NCBI RefSeq assembly: GCF_029335315.1
Contig: NZ_JARJLT010000110.1
Span: 1 to 56,979 of the forward strand
Reading direction: 5' to 3'
DNA length: 56,979 nt
Origin: Pseudomonas citronellolis
GTDB lineage: Bacteria > Pseudomonadota > Gammaproteobacteria > Pseudomonadales > Pseudomonadaceae
Each line of letters begins with the position of its first letter. The first letter of the stretch is position 1. Of the stretch, positions 52,829 through 56,979 are shown one piece after another. The notes below the pieces were generated by a model. The model did no database searches. It saw only the letters and a program-made list of their open reading frames with translations, and was not told the DNA's origin. Both the position numbers and the translations under genes were made by a program.

Positions 52829-52843
52829 TGGCCGAGTATTTGC
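52829..52843 (+). promoter_or_regulatory. Candidate sigma54 promoter of rhlG
   Basis: TGGCCGAGTATTTGC keeps GG and GC with the 10-nt spacing and TTGC at -12, but diverges in the -24 tail (GGCC, not GGCA). Predicted transcript start near 52855, 65 nt before rhlG. The P. aeruginosa rhlG promoter is reported to be sigma54-dependent, which supports it. Confidence 0.5.
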
Positions 52844-52919
52844 GCCCTGGATAGTGATCGGCCGAAGCATCACCACGGCAGTAGGGTGACGGCCGAGCCC
52901 CTCAACGGAGAATCGTCCC

Positions 52920-53690
52920 ATGCACCCCTATTTCAGCCTGGCCGGCCGCACCGCGCTGGTCACCGGCGGCACCCGCGGCATCGGTCGGATGATCGCCCAG
53001 GGCCTGCTCGAAGCCGGCGCCCGCGTGTTCATCTGCGCCCGCGACGGCGCCGCCTGCGCCGAGACCGCCAGCGAACTCTCGGCCTACGGCGAGTGCCATG
53101 GCCTACCGGCCAACCTGGCCAGCGAGGAAGGCGCCCGCGCCCTGGCCGCCAGCCTCGGGGAGCGCATCGACAGCCTGGACATCCTGGTCAACAACGCCGG
53201 CACCACCTGGGGCGCGCCCCTGGAAAGCTACCCGGCGGCGGGCTGGGACAAGGTCATGCAGCTCAACGTCACCGCCGTGTTCAGCTGCATCCAGCAACTG
53301 CTGCCGCTGCTGCGCAAGGCCGGCAATGCCCAGAGCCCGGCGCGGGTCATCAACATCGGCTCGGTGGCCGGGCTGGCCTCGCTCGGCGAGCAGGCCTACG
53401 CCTACGGGCCGAGCAAGGCCGCGCTGCACCAGCTGTCGCGCATGCTGGCGCGGGAACTGGTGAGCGAGCACATCAACGTCAACGTGATCGCCCCGGGGCG
53501 CTTCCCGAGCAAGATGACCCGGCACATCGCCAACGACCCCGAGGCGCTCGCCGAGGACAACGCGCACATCCCGATGAAGCGCTGGGGCCGCGAAGAAGAA
53601 ATGGCGGCGCTGGCGGTGGCCCTGGCGAGCACCGCCGGCGCCTACATGACCGGCAACATCATCCCCATCGACGGCGGCTTCCACCTCTGA
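52920..53690 (+). CDS. rhlG: RhlG-type NADPH-dependent beta-ketoacyl reductase (SDR)
   Basis: 256 aa short-chain dehydrogenase. Cofactor loop TGGTRGIG (15-22), NNAG (91-94), catalytic Ser148, Tyr162 and Lys166 (YGPSK). The N-terminus MHPYFSLAGR and the C-terminus IPIDGGFHL match P. aeruginosa RhlG as I remember it, at the same length. RhlG was proposed to feed beta-hydroxy fatty acids to rhamnolipid and PHA synthesis, though its importance for rhamnolipids is disputed. No rhlA, rhlB or rhlC is here. Good GGAG 8 nt upstream. Confidence 0.88.
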   Translation: MHPYFSLAGRTALVTGGTRGIGRMIAQGLLEAGARVFICARDGAACAETASELSAYGECHGLPANLASEEGARALAASLGERIDSLDILVNNAGTTWGAPLESYPAAGWDKVMQLNVTAVFSCIQQLLPLLRKAGNAQSPARVINIGSVAGLASLGEQAYAYGPSKAALHQLSRMLARELVSEHINVNVIAPGRFPSKMTRHIANDPEALAEDNAHIPMKRWGREEEMAALAVALASTAGAYMTGNIIPIDGGFHL

Positions 53691-53730
53691 TCGGGTAACA
53701 TGGCGGCCCCTGCGCCACGCGTCCGCCGCC

Positions 53731-54429
53731 ATGTCCTACTCCGTCGCCCCCATCGGCCACATTCGCTCCTGCTTCAAGGAGAAGTTCGCCATCCCGCGCC
53801 AGCCGCAGCTGGCCCCGGCGGCGCGCGGCGTGCTGGAACTGTTGCCGCCCTTCGACGGCGGCGAGGCGGTGGAGGGCCTGGAGCAGGTCAGCCACGTCTG
53901 GTTGCTGTTCCTCTTCCACCAGGCGCTGGAAGACAAGCCACGGCTCAAGGTGCGCCCGCCGCGCCTGGGCGGCAACCGCTCCCTCGGCGTATTCGCCACC
54001 CGCGCCACGCACCGCCCCAATGGCATCGGCCAATCGGTGGTGAAGCTGGACAAGGTCGAGCCCGGGCGCCTGTGGCTGTCCGGCATCGACCTGCTGGACG
54101 GCACCCCGGTGCTCGACGTCAAACCCTACGTGCCCTATGCCGACGCAGTGGCCGGGGCGCGCAACGCCATCGCCGAGGCGCCGCCGGCGGCGATTCCGGT
54201 GCAGTGGAGCGACGCCGCCCTGGCCCAGGCCCGCGAGCAGGCGCTGCGCCTGGGCGAGCCGGTGGTGGAGCTGGTGGAACAGTGCCTGGCCCAGGACCCG
54301 CGCCCGGCCTACCAGCAACCCACGGCGGAACGCCGCTACGGCGCGCGCCTGTGGGACCTGGACGTGCACTGGCACTACCCCGAGCCGGGCATCATCCGCG
54401 TGCTCGACGTGCAGCGCGGCGACGCCTGA
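53731..54429 (+). CDS. trmO: tRNA (adenine-37-N6)-methyltransferase TrmO
   Basis: 232 aa. TsaA/VirR/TrmO family with an N-terminal beta-barrel domain that uses SAM to methylate t6A37 of tRNA-Thr. Family motifs: IGHIRSCFKEKFAIPRQP at the N-terminus, HVWLLFLFH, and FATRATHRPNGIGQSVVKL, plus LDVKPYVPYAD. The C-terminal domain (about 155-232) is the proteobacterial extension. It begins 40 nt after rhlG. Confidence 0.93.
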   Translation: MSYSVAPIGHIRSCFKEKFAIPRQPQLAPAARGVLELLPPFDGGEAVEGLEQVSHVWLLFLFHQALEDKPRLKVRPPRLGGNRSLGVFATRATHRPNGIGQSVVKLDKVEPGRLWLSGIDLLDGTPVLDVKPYVPYADAVAGARNAIAEAPPAAIPVQWSDAALAQAREQALRLGEPVVELVEQCLAQDPRPAYQQPTAERRYGARLWDLDVHWHYPEPGIIRVLDVQRGDA

Positions 54430-54441
54430 AGCCGGCTCGGT

Positions 54442-54642
54442 TCAACGCAGGCGCTCGCGCAGCAGACGGTAGCTCTTGAGGGTCAGCGCGGGCGCACCAT
54501 CGAGCAGGACCAGATAACCCAGGTGGGCGAGCAGCCCGATGAGAGGCGCGCTCAGTTCGCCGATGCAGCCATCCCTGACCTTGGAGAGTACCTGCCTGAG
54601 CTCGCTCCCCCCGCCCATCGTCACCTTGGGATTCTTGAACAT
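54442..54642 (-). CDS. Small hypothetical protein
   Basis: 66 aa, basic, with a central hydrophobic patch (APLIGLLAHLGYLVLLDGAP) and a Leu/Arg-rich C-terminus. ATG 54642 has GGAG 6 nt upstream; an alternative ATG at 54684 has AAGG directly abutting and is less likely. The longer frame to 55011 has poor coding character. It converges on trmO with a 12-bp gap. No family recognised. Confidence 0.4.
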   Translation of the reverse strand: MFKNPKVTMGGGSELRQVLSKVRDGCIGELSAPLIGLLAHLGYLVLLDGAPALTLKSYRLLRERLR

Positions 54643-54996
54643 CCGTAGCTCCAACCGCTCCTGATCGCACGCGAAGGCATCCATCCTTGTCGTCAGACGG
54701 GACAACGGGCACACCCGCCGAATCCGACAAGATCCCGGGCGGGCCCTCCCCGAACTATCGAGCCGCAACGCGGTCAAAGGCGAGCCCATCTGCAATGAAA
54801 AATAACAGATTGGCCATCCACTCCCGCAGAGGCGCCCGCCTTGATTGCGAACCACTTTGCAGCTTGAGCATTCAGCTGACTTTCCAGCGAATAACAGGAA
54901 TTCCCCTACACCCAGGGCATCCCAAATGCTCGTCTGAAATATCCCAAACGCTTTCTTCCAGGCGATTGTCGCGCGGACGGGCCCCCACCCGGCCAT
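54643..54996. other. Gene-free, lower-GC stretch between the small ORF and the fpr terminator
   Basis: About 350 bp, noticeably less GC-rich than both sides (around 54795-54960). Frames on both strands are rich in Ser/Arg/Pro with no ribosome sites. It may be gene debris or foreign DNA; I see no repeat, tRNA or integrase-like remnant. Confidence 0.4.
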
Positions 54997-55022
54997 AAAA
55001 AAACCCGCCATGCCGGCGGGTT
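54997..55022 (-). terminator. Terminator of fpr
   Basis: AACCCGCC / GGCGGGTT stem with a 5-nt loop followed on the minus strand by a T-run (seven A on the plus strand, overlapping the stem), 18 nt after the fpr stop codon. Confidence 0.9.
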
Positions 55023-55040
55023 CTTTCGACGCGGACGCGC

Positions 55041-55817
55041 TTACTTCTCGACGAAGGCGCGCTCGATCAGGTAGTCGCCCGGCTCGCCCATGCGCGGCGA
55101 AATCTGCAGGCCGAAACCGTTCAGCACTTCGCTGGTCTCGTCGAGCATGCTCGGGCTGCCGCAGATCATGGCGCGGTCGTCCTGCGGGTTCATCGGCGGC
55201 AGGCCGATGTCGGCGAACAGCTTGCCGCTACGCATCAGGTCGGTCTGGCGGCCCATGCTGTGGAACTCTTCGCGAGTCACCAGCGGGCAGTAGATCAGCT
55301 TCTCTTTCACCATGTCGCCGAAGTATTCGTGCTCCGGCAGGACCTTGGTGATGAAGTCCGAGTAAGCCAGCTCGCTGACCCAGCGCACACCGTGGACCAG
55401 GATGACCTTCTCGAAGCGCTCGTAGACTTCCGGGTCCTGGATCACCGACAGGAACGGCGCCATGCCGGTGCCGGTGCTCAGCAGGTAGAGGTGCTTGCCG
55501 GGCTTGAGGTCGTCCAGCACCAGGGTGCCGGTGGGCTTGCGGCTGACCATCAGCTCGTCGCCTTCCTTCAGGTGCTGCAGACGCGAGGTCAGCGGACCGT
55601 CCGGTACCTTGATGCTGAAGAACTCCAGGTGCTCTTCGTAGTTCGGGCTGGCGATGGAGTAGGCGCGCATCAGCGGGCGACCGTTGACTTCCAGGCCGAT
55701 CATCACGAACTGGCCGGTCTTGAAGCGCAGGCCCGGGTTACGGGTGGTCTTGAAGCTGAAGAGGGTGTCGTTCCAGTGGTGAACGCTGAGAACGCGCTCG
55801 GTGTACAGGTTGCTCAT
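55041..55817 (-). CDS. fpr: Ferredoxin-NADP+ reductase
   Basis: 258 aa bacterial-type FNR. FAD-binding segment RPLMRAYSIASP, NADP-binding STGTGMAPFLS, and the C-terminal VEK typical of the Pseudomonas subclass. It shuttles electrons between NADPH and ferredoxin/flavodoxin, supplying haem release from bacterioferritin and oxidative-stress repair. ATG 55817 has AGGAG 6 nt upstream. Divergent from a finR-like LysR gene, which controls fpr in P. putida. Confidence 0.96.
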   Translation of the reverse strand: MSNLYTERVLSVHHWNDTLFSFKTTRNPGLRFKTGQFVMIGLEVNGRPLMRAYSIASPNYEEHLEFFSIKVPDGPLTSRLQHLKEGDELMVSRKPTGTLVLDDLKPGKHLYLLSTGTGMAPFLSVIQDPEVYERFEKVILVHGVRWVSELAYSDFITKVLPEHEYFGDMVKEKLIYCPLVTREEFHSMGRQTDLMRSGKLFADIGLPPMNPQDDRAMICGSPSMLDETSEVLNGFGLQISPRMGEPGDYLIERAFVEK

Positions 55818-55865
55818 CAAGGACTCCTAGAGAGTGGTGGCGCACCCCAGCGAATCCCGGACGTA

Positions 55866-55877
55866 GCGCAATTGCGC
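55866..55877. promoter_or_regulatory. Palindrome at the predicted fpr transcript start
   Basis: A perfect 12-bp palindrome, GCGCAATTGCGC. On the minus strand a TATAAA (55883-55888) lies just upstream, so the palindrome would cover the start site of fpr. An operator or a leader hairpin is possible. Confidence 0.45.
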
Positions 55878-55919
55878 AACATTTTATAGGGGGCGAGAAT
55901 ATCCGCAAAATAAATTATC

Positions 55920-55936
55920 TGGATATTGCTAATCCA
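55920..55936. promoter_or_regulatory. Candidate FinR binding dyad
   Basis: TGGAT-ATTGCTA-ATCCA, a 5-7-5 dyad in the fpr/finR intergenic region, nested in outer ATCTG/CAGAT arms (55917-55921 and 55942-55946). LysR proteins bind interrupted dyads of this size between divergent genes. Confidence 0.5.
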
Positions 55937-56048
55937 AAACGCAGATAAGCCCCGGATTTACTGGGCTGCGCCAGGATAATCAATGCTCGACCGTTCCCGG
56001 GGCGACCAAATGTCGCGACGGGATTCCCCTCTGGAGCCCCCGAAAAAC

Positions 56049-56975
56049 ATGAAATTCACCCTGCGCCAGATGGAAGTCTTCGTCTCCGTGGCCCAACAGG
56101 AGAGCGTGTCGCGCGCCGCCGAGGCCCTGGCGTTGTCGCAATCGGCGACCAGCACGGCGCTCGGCGAGCTGGAGCGGCAGTTCGACTGCAAGCTGTTCGA
56201 CCGCGCCGGCAAGCGCCTGACCCTCAACGCCCTCGGCCGCCAGCTGCTGCCGCAGGCGGTGGCCCTGCTGGATCGCGGCAGCGAGATCGAGAGCCTGCTC
56301 AACGGCAAGAGCGCCTTCGGCTCCCTCGACCTGGGCGCCACCCTGACCATCGGCAACTACCTGGCGACCCTGCTGATCGGCAGGTTCATGCAGCGCCAAC
56401 CAGATTGCCGGGTACGCCTGCACGTGCACAACACCGCCCACGTGGTGCAGCGCATCGCCCACTATGAACTGGACCTGGGCCTGATCGAGGGCGATTGCCA
56501 GCACCCGGACATCGAAGTGCAGCCGTGGATGGAAGACGAACTGGTGGTGTTCTGCGCGCCGCAGCACCCGCTGGCCAGCGCGGGCCCGGCGGACCTGCGG
56601 CGGTTGAGCGGCGAGGCGTGGATTCTGCGCGAACAGGGTTCGGGCACCCGCCTGACCTTCGACCAGGCCATGCGCCATCACCGCGAGCCGCTGAACATCC
56701 GCCTGGAGCTGGAGCACACCGAGGCGATCAAGCGCGCCGTGGAATCCGGCCTGGGCATCGGCTGCATCTCGCGCCTGGCCCTGCGCGACGCCTTCCGCCG
56801 CGGCAGCCTGGTGCCGGTGGACACCCCGGAGCTGGACCTGCGCCGGCAGTTCTACTTCATCTGGCACCGGCTCAAGTACCAGACCGCGACCATGCGCGAA
56901 TTCCTCGAACTGTGCCGCAGCGAGACGGCGGGCATCAGCCGCAGCGACGAGATCGTGCTGCCGCTGATTCCCTGA
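56049..56975 (+). CDS. finR: LysR-family regulator, FinR-like
   Basis: 308 aa. N-terminal winged helix-turn-helix (about residues 2-60: FTLRQMEVFVSVAQ, SVSRAAEALALSQSATSTALGELE), then the two-lobe sensor domain (LDLGATLTIGNYLATLLI, VVFCAPQHPLA, IKRAVESGLGIGCISRLAL). ATG 56049 fits the family N-terminus; the frame from 55983 adds 22 residues without similarity. Its divergent place beside fpr matches finR, which activates fpr under redox stress in P. putida. The inducer is unknown. It ends 4 nt before the window ends. Confidence 0.88.
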   Translation: MKFTLRQMEVFVSVAQQESVSRAAEALALSQSATSTALGELERQFDCKLFDRAGKRLTLNALGRQLLPQAVALLDRGSEIESLLNGKSAFGSLDLGATLTIGNYLATLLIGRFMQRQPDCRVRLHVHNTAHVVQRIAHYELDLGLIEGDCQHPDIEVQPWMEDELVVFCAPQHPLASAGPADLRRLSGEAWILREQGSGTRLTFDQAMRHHREPLNIRLELEHTEAIKRAVESGLGIGCISRLALRDAFRRGSLVPVDTPELDLRRQFYFIWHRLKYQTATMREFLELCRSETAGISRSDEIVLPLIP

Positions 56976-56979
56976 GGCG

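Overview
The window is chromosomal DNA from a high-GC gammaproteobacterium, almost certainly a Pseudomonas close to the P. aeruginosa group. The basis is gene content and protein character: an OprD-family porin, a full-length GacS, a PirR/PirS/PirA siderophore module, GcsR, RhlG, FinR/Fpr and an MprF-VirJ pair, plus typical Pseudomonas REP palindromes. From memory, gene order follows the PAO1 block PA0961 to PA0915 in reverse. Two departures stand out: a gcvT-gcvP-gcvH-gcsR block sits where PAO1 has none, and the right end switches to genes (rhlG, fpr, finR) that lie elsewhere in PAO1. That synteny statement is recalled, not computed. I found no prophage, insertion sequence, CRISPR array or rRNA.

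Layout. 1-3600: membrane-anchored cold-shock protein, slyX, a HIT protein, and an OprD porin behind a 726-bp non-coding leader. 3.8-12.4 kb: proS and a lipoprotein; acylphosphatase and a TlpA-like lipoprotein, divergent from a protein with PilZ-like motifs; small unknowns; a YihY membrane protein; the arsC-wrbA-DUF2069 operon. 12.6-19 kb: hda and DUF2066, the purM-purN-DUF3108 operon, DUF2058 and lpxO. 19-24.5 kb: the cysM-rlmD-relA-mazG operon, which joins cysteine synthesis, rRNA methylation and ppGpp metabolism. 24.8-29.2 kb: pirA with its two-component system pirRS. 29.3-34 kb: gacS, ldhA, a small Cys4 protein and a META-domain lipoprotein.

34-41.9 kb: a glycine-cleavage operon (gcvH-gcvP-gcvT, minus strand) with the sigma54 activator gcsR directly upstream. 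Its control region can be read directly: three 7-4-7 dyads matching the known GcsR site architecture and a -24/-12 promoter with correct spacing. gcvT is set apart from gcvP by a 133-bp inverted-repeat element, a perfect hairpin and a strong terminator-like structure ending 15 nt before the gcvT start codon. dinB follows.

42-47 kb: two identical initiator tRNA-fMet genes, each with its own promoter and terminator, then mprF-virJ (making and removing aminoacyl-phosphatidylglycerol) and a cytochrome b561. 47-57 kb: kup, rimO, a DUF1456 protein overlapping tail-to-tail with a GT39-type membrane glycosyltransferase, rhlG behind a sigma54-like promoter, trmO, a small ORF, and the divergent fpr/finR redox pair with two dyads between them.

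Most genes are housekeeping or well-known Pseudomonas genes. The observations most worth testing are the barrier in front of gcvT, the gcsR-gcv circuit, the two 112-bp REPIN-like repeats, the near-leaderless duplicated fMet tRNAs, and the uncharacterised PilZ-like and membrane/cold-shock proteins.
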